Counted from the stretch's first letter, positions 9,093-16,899 are shown. The stretch: 64,000 nt of DNA from Nostoc piscinale CENA21 (GCF_001298445.1 NZ_CP012036.1:3687351-3751350); one strand, 5' to 3'. The notes: a model not told the origin generated them from the letters alone. Translations and numbers: made by a program.

Positions 9093-9680
9093 TTATGCTA
9101 ATTGTTCGACACGCTGATAGATTGCTAAAAGATTTAGCTGTAGATCCTTACTCAGCCGACGTTCAATAATAGTCACTGGCATAGTTAATTTGGGCCAGAC
9201 TTGGATGGTGTAGCGAAGGTTAGTTCCAGTAATTCCATCTAGGGAAGTAGGTTCTAGGCTCCAATTACCAGAAAAGCCTTTAAAATCTCCCTCAACCATC
9301 GAAAAACTAATTTCTTTGGGAAAATGTTCTTCCAAGTCTAAAACCACACGGGCGCAAAAGTTGAAATTCAGTAACCGCTGAGAGCCTACTTGCTCCAGTC
9401 GAATACCACCGTTAGGATGTTCTAGTAAACGACTTTTAGCAAGATTAGGGATGAAGTTCACTAAAGCTTCGTAATCTGTCAATACTTGCCATATACGTTC
9501 CACAGGATGAGGAATCTGGATTTTGGCAGAAATTTGTCGTTGTCGCTCCGCTATTTTCTCGATTTGGACAACTACAGGGGGCAAATTAGCTGTATCAACA
9601 GCCAAATTGTCTTCTAGACTAGTGTCATCAATAGCGGCGGTGAAATCAAGTTTAGCTGTCAGGTTGTGTTGTTCAGTCAC
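9093..9680 (-). CDS. SRPBCC / polyketide cyclase-like lipid-binding protein
   Basis: A 195-aa protein using a GTG start. Residues about 50-195 form a START/SRPBCC-type fold: IPHPVERIWQVLTDYEAL, LEQVGSQRLLNFNFCARVVL, and the C-terminal ERRLSKDLQLNLLAI helix. Members bind hydrophobic ligands in a helix-grip pocket; the cyanobacterial type resembles coenzyme Q-binding COQ10-like proteins. It starts 9 bases after the stop of the histidine-kinase-like gene and is probably co-transcribed with it. The N-terminal 45 residues are acidic and variable. Confidence 0.85.
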   Translation of the reverse strand: MTEQHNLTAKLDFTAAIDDTSLEDNLAVDTANLPPVVVQIEKIAERQRQISAKIQIPHPVERIWQVLTDYEALVNFIPNLAKSRLLEHPNGGIRLEQVGSQRLLNFNFCARVVLDLEEHFPKEISFSMVEGDFKGFSGNWSLEPTSLDGITGTNLRYTIQVWPKLTMPVTIIERRLSKDLQLNLLAIYQRVEQLA

Positions 9681-9689
9681 GGTCAGAAT

Positions 9690-11744
9690 TTATAATTCGC
9701 TTTCGTCCGAAAATTGTGGCAGTGTGAGAGTAAAACAAACTTGGCTTTGTTCAGAATCGGGGATGGGAGTACTTTCAACGGCGATCGCTCCATTTAAATG
9801 CTGTACCAAAGATTTAACTAAAGCAAGCCCTAAACCCGTTCCCGGAGTCCATCTTCCACCTTTACCACGACGGAACCGATCAAAGATGTAGGTGGCTTCT
9901 TCTTCAGAAATTCCCCGTCCTGTATTAGTCACTTTAATAATAACTTGATCGCTTAATTGTTCAACTTGGTGATATACTCGCACATTAATCACCGTTTCCG
10001 GTTCCGAGTATGTACAGGCATTCGTGAATAATTCTTGCAAGATCCGGTTAAAACCTTCTAATTCAGTCTGTATTTTTAAGGAATCTGGGGGTAAATCTAG
10101 ATTTATAGTTAAAGCTTTAGCTGATAGTTTTGAGTTCAGATTAGTTGTCAATGCTTGAACTCTGGTATTTAAATCTATGGTTTCAAATTGCGGACGTTCT
10201 TGCTGAGACTCTAATTTCTGGAGTGTCAACAAATCGTTAATTAAATTAATTTCTTTCGTACATTCTTGCTCCAAAATATCCATGTATCTGGCTTGACGTT
10301 CTGGCTGAATTCCCGGCAAGCGCAAATTCTTAATGGACATTTGCATATTTGTCAGTGGATACCTTAAGCGATCGCTCATATTACTCAAAAATTCATCTTT
10401 GAGATGATTGAGTTCCCGTAGCTGCTCAACATATTGCCGTGTTTTTTCATGCAATTTTGCTTGCAGTTCTAGGCTGCTTTGGAGTTTGGCTGTGCGTTCA
10501 TCTACCAAAGTCTGTACCTGCCGCAATGTTTGTGATTGAATAATGGCGTTGCTCATTTGAGCGCAGACCATTTCCACCAGATTTAATTCTGAAGCTTGCC
10601 AACTACGGGCTGTTTTTTGTTGCAAGACAATAAATCCTAGAACTTTGCCTTGATTTTCTAATGGCACTAAAAGTAAAGACGGTAAGAGATCCACTGTAAA
10701 CAATGAAGCAACCGTCACCATATCTTGCAGGTCTGTGTAGTCCTCAATGACTACTACTTTGCCTGAGTCTGTAAACACACGTTGGCACAAACTACACTCA
10801 GAAATCAAAAATGACTGCGGCTCAACATCTGATTTACTAGTGGTGCAACTGGGTGCATTCCGGTTCCACTCCGCAGCTACAGTGGCCTTGGCTTTGGGAA
10901 TTTGTTTTTTGGTTTGAGTTCTAAATAAAGGATCTTTATATTTCAGCAAGATCAGCAACCCTCGGTCTGCCTGTAAAGATTCAGCGGTTGAGGAAATTGC
11001 TAACTGGAGCATTTGATTTAGCTCCAAATTGCTGCGACTTAAGATAGTTAATTGTTTGATTAAGCTCTGATGTTGTTCGCTTTTTTGCAAATGCTGTTGC
11101 TGTGAAGCGATTAAGTTGATTTGACCGACTTGAGAAAAAGCGATCGCACAAGCCGACTCAACAAAATTTAACAGTTGTTTTTCTGACTCACTCCAATCAT
11201 ATTGCTGGAATTTAATCAGGCTAATAACACCATTGATTTGTCCGGCAAATCTAGTCGGAATCGCCAAAACTGATCTAATTGGTAATTGGAGGTGTTGTCC
11301 TCCTACTACCAGACTATCTTGGATAGTCGAAATATCCTCAATAGTGAAGGGTTCCGCCGCACATTGAACTACAGGCGAGTCCATTAACAAATGTTCTGTG
11401 GAAAATAATTGACTGGAATGTGACATTGCCAAATACTCATCAGAACACCAATTGGCAGCAATTGATTCACTGGCTGCTGTACTGGCAGATACTGTGACTA
11501 AACAACAGCAATCGACTTTGAAGGCATTGCCTAGTAATCTGGCAATTTCTTGCAGCATCAATGTCGTTGCTGAATTATTGGCGATAATGTGATTAATTTT
11601 TTGTACCAACTGAAGAGTTGGTTCGTTCTGATGCTGCATCAGCTTGAGTGGGTATGATTGTAGTCTGTCTAGGTCATCTGGACAATGTGGCGGCAATGAT
11701 AAGCTTTTTTTCATTCCTGACACGCTTCTGGATAATGACCTCAT
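9690..11744 (-). CDS. GAF-domain histidine-kinase-like protein with Asp at the phospho-His position
   Basis: About 684 aa from ATG 11744 (a TTG lies five codons upstream). Two GAF-like regions are visible (about 50-215 and 235-420, the latter carrying a Cys-containing ISECSLCQRVF segment). A coiled helix follows, then the dimerisation/phosphoacceptor region LKDEFLSNMSDRLRYPLTNM and a HATPase domain with ELFTNACTYS, VTNTGRGIS and GTGLGLALVK. The expected H-box is S-H-E-L-R-x-P-L; here the His is Asp. Autophosphorylation at that site is therefore not possible, while the ATP-binding part looks intact. It could be a pseudokinase or partner of another kinase. It is followed closely by the SRPBCC gene. 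Confidence 0.85.
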   Translation of the reverse strand: MRSLSRSVSGMKKSLSLPPHCPDDLDRLQSYPLKLMQHQNEPTLQLVQKINHIIANNSATTLMLQEIARLLGNAFKVDCCCLVTVSASTAASESIAANWCSDEYLAMSHSSQLFSTEHLLMDSPVVQCAAEPFTIEDISTIQDSLVVGGQHLQLPIRSVLAIPTRFAGQINGVISLIKFQQYDWSESEKQLLNFVESACAIAFSQVGQINLIASQQQHLQKSEQHQSLIKQLTILSRSNLELNQMLQLAISSTAESLQADRGLLILLKYKDPLFRTQTKKQIPKAKATVAAEWNRNAPSCTTSKSDVEPQSFLISECSLCQRVFTDSGKVVVIEDYTDLQDMVTVASLFTVDLLPSLLLVPLENQGKVLGFIVLQQKTARSWQASELNLVEMVCAQMSNAIIQSQTLRQVQTLVDERTAKLQSSLELQAKLHEKTRQYVEQLRELNHLKDEFLSNMSDRLRYPLTNMQMSIKNLRLPGIQPERQARYMDILEQECTKEINLINDLLTLQKLESQQERPQFETIDLNTRVQALTTNLNSKLSAKALTINLDLPPDSLKIQTELEGFNRILQELFTNACTYSEPETVINVRVYHQVEQLSDQVIIKVTNTGRGISEEEATYIFDRFRRGKGGRWTPGTGLGLALVKSLVQHLNGAIAVESTPIPDSEQSQVCFTLTLPQFSDESEL

Positions 11745-12479
11745 ATCGTATGCACCCAATGTCTTGGCATATTATTTTCATTTAGTTATGTCGCGGCACC
11801 CTAGTTAGTGGCAAGTCTTTTATCAAGAGTTTCTCTCACCTGTTATAGCCCCTTTCTTTGGCAGATGAATAAGTAACTGGTATATTAAACTAATTTATAC
11901 ATTGGTATATAAAAATCTCTAAAATGTATTAAGGTGACGCTTACAGAGGATTTGGGGCTTGGACGCAGACCTACACTACTAGACTTTGGCCTAGGATAGC
12001 TTGTCCGTAACTATACATAAACCGTAATTTCTCTGGAATTAAGATAAAAACTCTCAAAAGCATTCCCGCATTAATACTGCCTAGTATATTAATTTTAGTA
12101 ATATTTATTGCCAAATATTTTTCTTGTGCTAAGTACATTTCTGTGGCTTTGCAAAAAATTAAATTCTATTATGACAGAACCTCGGAAAAACTTTGTGAGT
12201 GCGTTTGTCCCTCTTTAAAAGGTTTGTAGATCGTAATATTAAATTCTTGTCTATGATTGATGATGTGGTATCAAGCTTGTCATTTCCTGTATCAAGTGTC
12301 ATCACATACCTGTGACTAAAACTCCAGTTTGCTTTTGAGTTTGACTACTGTGTTGGTGGCTTAACAAATATATATAAATATTTTAAATAAAAAAATATTG
12401 ATTGAGTACAGATCCTATAGACGGAAAGCAGCTTAGTTACCTGGATAAATGACCAAGCTGCTTTCCCAGGAATAAACAA
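11745..12479. other. Intergenic region with one hairpin
   Basis: About 730 bp without a supported gene. The only clear structure is a 12-bp inverted repeat GGAAAGCAGCTT / AAGCTGCTTTCC at 12423-12466, lying 14 bases beyond the stop of the minus-strand RHH gene and probably acting as its transcript end, though no T-run follows. Confidence 0.5.
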
Positions 12480-12815
12480 CTATCCAGCTAAACTTTCGAC
12501 ACTTAGAGGAACCATATCCCCATTCCGAGTGAGTCCTAATAACATGGGCTGTTGAGGTTGAATTAATTGACCCGTGAGTACACAACGTTCTTCCTGCTGG
12601 GCGGTGGCGGCTATACTAGCTCGAATGTCGGCTCGTGAAAATCGCGGTTTCCACTCACCGGATTTTTGCTGGACATAATTCCAAAGAATATCGCGGATTA
12701 AGGCTTGATAGCCTTGATTGCCAGCTATTTCTTTAAGTTTGTCTTTGAGTTCTCGTTCTAGGCGAATGCTAGTAACTTCCATGTCGGTTGTTGGGGTGCG
12801 AGTAATCGTGTGCAT
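12480..12815 (-). CDS. Ribbon-helix-helix-like small protein
   Basis: A 111-aa protein preceded by AAGGAG at good spacing. The segment MEVTSIRLERELKDKLKEIA has the pattern of an RHH (CopG/Arc) beta strand and first helix, continuing into GYQALIRDILWNYV as the second helix. The C-terminal 60 residues (RADIRASIAATAQQEERC and a QPMLLGLTRNGD segment) are not part of the RHH fold. A DNA-binding or antitoxin-like role is likely from the fold; the target is unknown. A TGTAGT motif lies 43 bases upstream at 12858-12863, the same core as the repeats at 15166-15193. Confidence 0.75.
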   Translation of the reverse strand: MHTITRTPTTDMEVTSIRLERELKDKLKEIAGNQGYQALIRDILWNYVQQKSGEWKPRFSRADIRASIAATAQQEERCVLTGQLIQPQQPMLLGLTRNGDMVPLSVESLAG

Positions 12816-12886
12816 GACTTTTTCTCCTTGAAGGTATGGACAGGATAGTAATACAAGTGTAGTATGTTTAAAGGAATGTTCAATAG

Positions 12887-13135
12887 GTGAAATTTTCTGT
12901 GAAATCCATTTACCCCATCTCTACTTTCTTGCGTGCGACCAACTGCCGATTTAGTTGGGAATCAGCCGCTATGGAAGTGGAGTATTTATTTATGGGCGAT
13001 GGTAGCCATATTCATTGGCTAGTCACAGAGGGGAATTATGATTTTAGATATCTCGGCATAGGCGTGCTGAATGCAAAACCACAACTGAAGAAAATAAGCG
13101 GGAGGTACAGACAAGAGAATGCTGTACCGATATAA
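12887..13135 (+). CDS. Possible small protein, weak
   Basis: An 82-aa frame with a GTG start and no good ribosome site. I recognise no domain. The only support is its length and the strong terminator 28 bases after its stop, which suggests that something upstream on this strand is transcribed. Confidence 0.25.
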   Translation: MKFSVKSIYPISTFLRATNCRFSWESAAMEVEYLFMGDGSHIHWLVTEGNYDFRYLGIGVLNAKPQLKKISGRYRQENAVPI

Positions 13136-13162
13136 CACCAGAGAAGTTTTTGGTAAATTTCT

Positions 13163-13200
13163 AACCCCCGCTTCACTTAAACCAGAAGCGGGGGTTTTTT
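13163..13200 (+). terminator. Rho-independent terminator
   Basis: An 11-bp stem AACCCCCGCTT / AAGCGGGGGTT is followed by six T residues. It lies between the weak ORF ending at 13135 and the HNH gene, whose start is only 17 bases further on, so it may also act as a 5' attenuator of the HNH gene. Confidence 0.85.
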
Positions 13201-13216
13201 AATAAGGAGTGAAGCT

Positions 13217-13735
13217 GTGACGATCGCAATGCAAGTGTTAGAGCAATCCGTAGTGGTATTTTCGCAAAATTACTTGCCTCTGTGTCGCGTAAATATCAAA
13301 CGAGCGATTGTGCTGTTAGTAACAAACAAAGCAGAACCACTTGATTTTGCTACTGAAGGCGGATGGCAAGTCCATTCACCCAGTTTAGTAATTGACGTAC
13401 CAAAACACATTCGTTTGAAAATTGGCTCTAATGAACGGACATGGAAAGTACCACCAGTAAATCGGCGAGAGGTTTTGCGGCGAGACCATCACACTTGTCA
13501 ATATTGCGGTAGCAGCAAACGTCTGACCTTAGATCATGTCATCCCCCGATCCAAAGGTGGCTTACATACCTGGGATAACGTAGTCACAGCTTGTGAAAGA
13601 TGTAACTCCCGAAAAGGCGATCGCACTTTGTCTGAGACTGGAATGCGACTACGGAAAATACCAAAAGCACCCATTCACCCCGCGATCGCTTTTGCAGAAA
13701 AATTTTGGACAAATGTGCAAGCAAACCTGGAATAG
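13217..13735 (+). CDS. HNH endonuclease family protein
   Basis: A 172-aa protein with a GTG start (ATG alternative at 13229). The C-terminal half carries a typical HNH/zinc-finger module: CQYCGSSKRLTLDHVIPRSK followed by GG, WDNVVTACERCNSRKGDR. Two CxxC pairs bind Zn, and DHVIP and the N of CN are the nuclease residues. The N-terminal 70 residues are typical of a short cyanobacterial HNH family that is not linked to a restriction methylase. A nicking or homing-type nuclease activity is inferred from the motif. The next gene starts 16 bases after its stop. Confidence 0.92.
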   Translation: MTIAMQVLEQSVVVFSQNYLPLCRVNIKRAIVLLVTNKAEPLDFATEGGWQVHSPSLVIDVPKHIRLKIGSNERTWKVPPVNRREVLRRDHHTCQYCGSSKRLTLDHVIPRSKGGLHTWDNVVTACERCNSRKGDRTLSETGMRLRKIPKAPIHPAIAFAEKFWTNVQANLE

Positions 13736-13751
13736 CAGGAGAGCATAAGGA

Positions 13752-14141
13752 ATGCTGAAATTAACTTACACCGAAAGGAGCTTTTGTTTAGAGTGTATTC
13801 CTCAGTCACTAGAGGAGTGGGTAGCACAGCGCGTAATTTTCGCTATGCGAGTTGGACAAAATCTGTGTGTTGAACCCAGTACTGCTTCCTTTTTGCTACC
13901 TGTTGATCTGCCAGGGGTAGAAGCACTCAAGGCGGAAGTGAAACGAGATGATCGGGAAGTCATAGCCTTGTGTGTCTGCGATAGCGAATATGTGGAAGTC
14001 ACCCTGCGCGGTTCTTGGTTATCAAACAGTGCTGAAGATTCTGTGGGTGTGTTCATCACCACAATGAGCGATCGCACTGAGTTCTTTCTGCAAAAACTGT
14101 GGCAAGAAGCGCAAGCTTGTGCTTCTGTGATGAGCGAGTAA
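13752..14141 (+). CDS. Conserved hypothetical protein downstream of HNH nuclease
   Basis: A 129-aa protein with AAGGA just upstream of its ATG, 16 bases after the HNH gene, so probably in one operon with it. It is a mixed alpha/beta protein with two cysteines early and a CVC motif near the middle (IALCVCDSEYVEVTLRG). I see no membrane segment and no recognised domain. Its pairing with the HNH nuclease is the only functional clue. Confidence 0.7.
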   Translation: MLKLTYTERSFCLECIPQSLEEWVAQRVIFAMRVGQNLCVEPSTASFLLPVDLPGVEALKAEVKRDDREVIALCVCDSEYVEVTLRGSWLSNSAEDSVGVFITTMSDRTEFFLQKLWQEAQACASVMSE

Positions 14142-14147
14142 AAAAAA

Positions 14148-14175
14148 GTGTGAAGTGTGAAGTATGAAGTATGAA
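14148..14175 (+). repeat. STRR: tandem GTGTGAA/GTATGAA heptamers
   Basis: Four tandem 7-mers, two GTGTGAA then two GTATGAA, fill the short space between convergent genes. Heptanucleotide short tandem repeats are a hallmark of heterocystous cyanobacterial genomes. Confidence 0.85.
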
Positions 14176-14186
14176 AATTCATACTT

Positions 14187-15029
14187 CTACTTTCCGCTTT
14201 CTTGGAGGAGTTCGGGGATTGTCACGAATCGGTAGCCTTGCTGTTTCAGCCCTGTGATGATTTGTGGCAATGCTTCTACTGTTCTGTGGCGATCGCCTCC
14301 ACCATCGTGCATTAAAACAATAGCTCCTGGTTTTGCGCCTTTCAATACATTATTCACAAATGCTTGGGGTTTAGCACGGGGGTCAGTATCGGCGGAAGTC
14401 AAAGACCACATAACTACAGAATATTTCTGGCTTTTGGCGTAAGCAGCTAATCCATTATTTAAAAAGCCCCCAGGAGGACGAAACAAGGTTGTTTTGACTC
14501 CTGTTGTTTTGTAAATCAGCTCAGAGGTACGGTCAATTTCCTTTTTGGCTGTGGCTGCATCCATATTTTTGTACCAGTGATGCCAAGTATGGTTCCCGAT
14601 AGCGTGTCCTTCAGCTACAACTCGCTTGGCAATTTCAGGATTTGCTTGTAAAGCACTTCCTACCCAAAAGAATGTCACCTTAACGTTGTTTACTTTGAAG
14701 ATATCCAGCATTTGTAAGGTTGTTTTTGGCCAGGGGCCATCATCGACCGTCAAGGCGATAACTTTCTCTTGATTACTAGGTTCTACTTTATATAAGGTTT
14801 TTCCTTGAAATTTCGCCGGAACCTCGAAATTAAGGTTTTCTGGCTGAGTTGATGGCTGTGATTTCGCATCTATTGGGTTGGTTACTGGTTGATCTGGCAC
14901 TTGTGCTGCATGGACTTTGTTCATTGGTTGGGCATTTTCCAATTTTGCAGACGTGCTACAGCTTGTTACACAAAAAGCGATCGCTACACAACCAAATATT
15001 CTGTATAACTTCAGGTCTTTTTCTTTCAC
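14187..15029 (-). CDS. Polysaccharide deacetylase (NodB homology), lipoprotein
   Basis: A 280-aa protein with a GTG start. The N-terminal hydrophobic stretch ends in a lipobox (VTSC at about residue 24), so it should be exported and lipid-anchored. The NodB domain (about 80-275) has all main motifs: TVDDGP (metal and base Asp pair), GNHTWHH (metal His), RPPGG, and IVLMHDGGG with the catalytic His. It probably removes acetyl groups from peptidoglycan or an exopolysaccharide. It is transcribed away from the tRNA array. Confidence 0.92.
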   Translation of the reverse strand: MKEKDLKLYRIFGCVAIAFCVTSCSTSAKLENAQPMNKVHAAQVPDQPVTNPIDAKSQPSTQPENLNFEVPAKFQGKTLYKVEPSNQEKVIALTVDDGPWPKTTLQMLDIFKVNNVKVTFFWVGSALQANPEIAKRVVAEGHAIGNHTWHHWYKNMDAATAKKEIDRTSELIYKTTGVKTTLFRPPGGFLNNGLAAYAKSQKYSVVMWSLTSADTDPRAKPQAFVNNVLKGAKPGAIVLMHDGGGDRHRTVEALPQIITGLKQQGYRFVTIPELLQESGK

Positions 15030-15154
15030 ATCAGGTTCCTAAAAATATTCAGCCCATCATAAGCTTGTAGTTTTACTTTTTAGAGAGGTTAATAAGTCAA
15101 AAGCTAGGCAATATAATGGTTTTCAGCAATTTTCAAAAATTTTCCCTCAACCCC

Positions 15155-15196
15155 TTGACATCTTTTGTAGTGTTTATGTAGTATATATGTAGTGAG
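15155..15196 (+). promoter_or_regulatory. Promoter with three 11-bp-spaced TGTAGT direct repeats
   Basis: TTGACA at 15155-15160 is followed after 18 bases by TAGTAT (15179-15184), a good sigma70-type pair. TGTAGT occurs at 15166, 15177 and 15188, exactly 11 bp apart, so the copies lie on one face of the helix and overlap the promoter. This layout is typical of a cooperative repressor site. It precedes the 64-aa ORF at 15229 and the tRNA array. Confidence 0.65.
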
Positions 15197-15228
15197 GCGA
15201 AAGACAAAGCCTCCTAACACTAAAAGTC

Positions 15229-15423
15229 ATGTTCTACACAAACATACAGAACAGGCACTGGAATCAACGAAAACTTCCAGTCAACCAAATCTTTTCCACT
15301 TCTAAACAACTAGAAGTAGAAGACATCCAAGCCAAAAATTATCAATTGGCTCAAGCAAAAACCGCCGAATCCATTAGTAATACACAACGGGTTTATTACT
15401 TAGAACGTCGGTTATTTGGTTAA
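15229..15423 (+). CDS. Small hypothetical protein ahead of the tRNA array
   Basis: A 64-aa ORF starting with ATG, 45 bases after the -10 element. It is basic and polar (MFYTNIQNRHWNQRKLPVNQ at the start, YYLERRLFG at the end) with no membrane segment. I do not recognise a family. Because it directly follows a strong promoter with an operator-like repeat and lies 180 bp before the first array tRNA, it may be the first gene of the array transcript. Confidence 0.55.
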   Translation: MFYTNIQNRHWNQRKLPVNQIFSTSKQLEVEDIQAKNYQLAQAKTAESISNTQRVYYLERRLFG

Positions 15424-15602
15424 AAAATTTTTCTCAATCAAACTAATTTTTCCGAACCTTGAAAACTAAATAAGGAATGGGCAAGTTCACCAAAAATTAT
15501 CTGTGCCTTGAAAAATTAAAAATATAAAAGTCAAAAAATCTTTCTTTTGCCTTTTTACTTTTTACTTTTTCCTTCTAAACATTAGGCACAGATACCAAAC
15601 AT

Positions 15603-15676
15603 GGGGGTATAGCTCAAATGGTGAGAGCGATCGCCTGTCGAGCGATAGGTTGCGAGTTCGAGTCTCGTTACTCCCG
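15603..15676 (+). tRNA. tRNA-Asp(GTC)
   Basis: Acceptor GGGGGTA/TACTCCC, discriminator G (usual for Asp), loop CTGTCGA, T loop TTCGAGT. The anticodon stem ATCGC/GCGAT is fully paired, and its 5' side completes a HIP1 octamer GCGATCGC (15627-15634). Confidence 0.93.
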
Positions 15677-15679
15677 TGT

Positions 15680-15753
15680 AGCCTTGTGGACGACTAGATA
15701 AGTCGCTGCGCCTCTCAAGCACAGAGAAGCGGGTGCAACTCCCGTCAAGGCTC
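15680..15753 (+). tRNA. tRNA-Glu(CTC)
   Basis: Acceptor AGCCTTG/CAAGGCT, loop CTCTCAA giving CTC. The anticodon stem has one C-A mismatch and the T loop is TGCAACT rather than TTC-type. A CTC tRNA-Glu is normally dispensable in bacteria. Three bases separate it from tRNA-Asp. Confidence 0.8.
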
Positions 15754-15759
15754 CCAAAC

Positions 15760-15832
15760 GGCTGAGTAGCCAAGTGGTTGAAGGCATTGGTCTGCAAAAC
15801 CGACATCGTGAGTTCGATTCTCACCTCAGCCT
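15760..15832 (+). tRNA. tRNA-Cys(GCA)
   Basis: Acceptor GGCTGAG/CTCAGCC, discriminator T (the CysRS identity base), loop CTGCAAA, T arm GTGAG/CTCAC with TTCGATT loop. Cloverleaf complete. Confidence 0.92.
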
Positions 15833-15841
15833 TTGGTACGT

Positions 15842-15913
15842 TGCAGTGTAACTTAACGGCAAAGTCCTCGGCTCATAACCGAGTATATGCGGGTTCAACT
15901 CCCGCCACTGCTA
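15842..15913 (+). tRNA. tRNA-Met(CAT)-type
   Basis: Loop CTCATAA with CAT, stem CTCGG/CCGAG. The acceptor TGCAGTG/CACTGCT has a T-T mismatch at 1-72. Discriminator A is followed by encoded CCA (15914-15916). The CAT anticodon could also be the Ile type that needs lysidine; the sequence does not decide. Confidence 0.82.
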
Positions 15914-15918
15914 CCAAT

Positions 15919-15990
15919 GCAGGGATGGTGTAACGGCAACACCTCGTGACTCCAAATCCGATGTTCTGGGTTCAAATCCTAGTCCCTGCG
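15919..15990 (+). tRNA. tRNA-Trp(CCA), weak anticodon stem
   Basis: Acceptor GCAGGGA/TCCCTGC is perfect, discriminator G fits Trp. Read with T33 the loop CTCCAAA gives CCA (Trp), but the anticodon stem then pairs poorly. Reading it as TCC (Gly) would break T33 and the discriminator rule. Trp is preferred. Confidence 0.65.
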
Positions 15991-16065
15991 TCACCAATTT
16001 TGGGTTTTGGGTTGCCGATTTTAGATTGAGTTTTTAATCCAAAATCCAAAATTTAAAATTCTTTT

Positions 16066-16137
16066 GCCCCCGTGGACGAACGGTTAAGTCACTGCTCTTT
16101 CAAAGCGGAGATGCGAGTTCAATTCTCGTCGGGGGAA
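16066..16137 (+). tRNA. tRNA-Glu(TTC), array copy
   Basis: Loop CTTTCAA with TTC, T arm GCGAG/CTCGT. The acceptor GCCCCCG/CGGGGGA has a G-A mismatch at 1-72, where the stand-alone tRNA-Glu at 8939 has G-T. The D arm (TGGACGAACGG) differs fully from that copy, so it is not a recent duplicate. Confidence 0.85.
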
Positions 16138-16141
16138 TCAT

Positions 16142-16224
16142 GGGTCGATGGCCGAGTCTGGTTAAAGGCGACAGTCTGTAAAACTGTTCTATTTTGTTCG
16201 CAGGTTCAAATCCTGCTCGACCCA
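16142..16224 (+). tRNA. tRNA-Tyr(GTA)
   Basis: An 83-nt class II tRNA: acceptor GGGTCGA/TCGACCC, discriminator A, loop CTGTAAA, a variable arm of about 14 bases, T arm GCAGG/CCTGC. Four bases follow the previous unit. Confidence 0.93.
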
Positions 16225-16228
16225 CTGT

Positions 16229-16318
16229 GGAGAGGTGGCTGAGTGGCTCAAAGCGTCCTCCTGCTAAGAGGAAACGGGTAGTTAATATCCGTCGAGGGTT
16301 CAAATCCCTCTCTCTCCG
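16229..16318 (+). tRNA. tRNA-Ser(GCT)
   Basis: A 90-nt class II tRNA: acceptor GGAGAGG/TCTCTCC, discriminator G, loop CTGCTAA in stem TCCTC/GAGGA, a long variable arm, T loop TTCAAAT. CC but not CCA follows. Confidence 0.93.
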
Positions 16319-16508
16319 CCTGACAAGTGCTGAGTGCTGAGAAAAACACTAGCCCTAACCCCTAGTACAGATTGGCGTAAATAAACAGACCATAAGAAAC
16401 TGCTAAAGAGCTTGTGTTATCAATATTCTTTCTTTTTCCTTTTAACTTTTTACTTTTGCCTTGTTGTACTAGTCTCTAATCTCTAGCCTCTAGTCCCTAA
16501 TCCCTATT

Positions 16509-16583
16509 GAGAGCGTGGTGTAACTGGATAACATCTCAGTCTACGAAACTGAAGACTTGGGGGTTCAAATCCCTCCGCTCTCG
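16509..16583 (+). tRNA. tRNA-Arg(ACG)
   Basis: Acceptor GAGAGCG/CGCTCTC, loop CTACGAA in stem TCAGT/ACTGA, T loop TTCAAAT. A34 would need TadA deamination to inosine. It follows a spacer of about 190 bp, the longest inside the array, which contains no tRNA. Confidence 0.92.
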
Positions 16584-16590
16584 TTATATA

Positions 16591-16659
16591 GGAGAGGTGG
16601 TGGAGTGGCTGATTCAAGTTGAATTAAACCAGTCCACGGGGTAATTACCCATCTCTCCT
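16591..16659 (+). pseudogene. Degenerate class-II-like tRNA (Ser-like), no normal T loop
   Basis: The acceptor arms GGAGAGG/TCTCTCC match those of tRNA-Ser(GCT) at 16229 exactly, and the start GGAGAGGTGG..GAGTGGCT is Ser-like. Inside, a possible TGA anticodon has no paired stem, and no TTCRA-type T loop is present. It lies in register in the array, 7 bases after tRNA-Arg, and looks like a decayed tRNA. Confidence 0.65.
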
Positions 16660-16665
16660 TCTTAT

Positions 16666-16739
16666 CTCCTAGTAGCTCAGTTGGTAGTAGCGCCTGTCTG
16701 AAGAACAGGAGGTCGTCGGTTCGATTCCGACCTGGGGGG
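16666..16739 (+). tRNA. tRNA-Phe(GAA)
   Basis: Acceptor CTCCTAG/CTGGGGG with several G-T pairs, loop CTGAAGA in stem CCTGT/ACAGG, T arm GTCGG/CCGAC. Discriminator G is unusual for Phe (normally A), so charging is uncertain. Confidence 0.82.
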
Positions 16740-16745
16740 CTGCGT

Positions 16746-16818
16746 TGCCTCGTAGCTCAGTGGTAGTAGCGATCGCCTGTTAAGCGAAAGGTCGCAGGTT
16801 CAAACCCTGCCGAGGCAG
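16746..16818 (+). tRNA. tRNA-Asn(GTT)
   Basis: Acceptor TGCCTCG/CGAGGCA, discriminator G (Asn identity base), encoded CCA 16819-16821. Loop CTGTTAA. The anticodon stem ATCGC/GCGAA has an A-A mismatch at its outer end because the 5' side is a HIP1 octamer (16769-16776). Confidence 0.9.
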
Positions 16819-16826
16819 CCATTTAT

Positions 16827-16899
16827 TGCCGGGTGGACGAATTGGTAAGTCGCATCGCTCTGAACGATGAGGTTGCAGGTTCAAACCCTGCCCTGGCAA
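16827..16899 (+). tRNA. tRNA-Gln(CTG)
   Basis: Acceptor TGCCGGG/CCTGGCA, discriminator A, encoded CCA 16900-16902, loop CTCTGAA in stem CATCG/CGATG. The D arm (GTGGACGAATTGG) resembles the two Glu units of the array. Confidence 0.92.

Noticed and set aside
16321..16508. Possible extra tRNA in the longest array spacer
   Set aside because: No acceptor pairing or T loop could be found; it holds STRR and pyrimidine runs.
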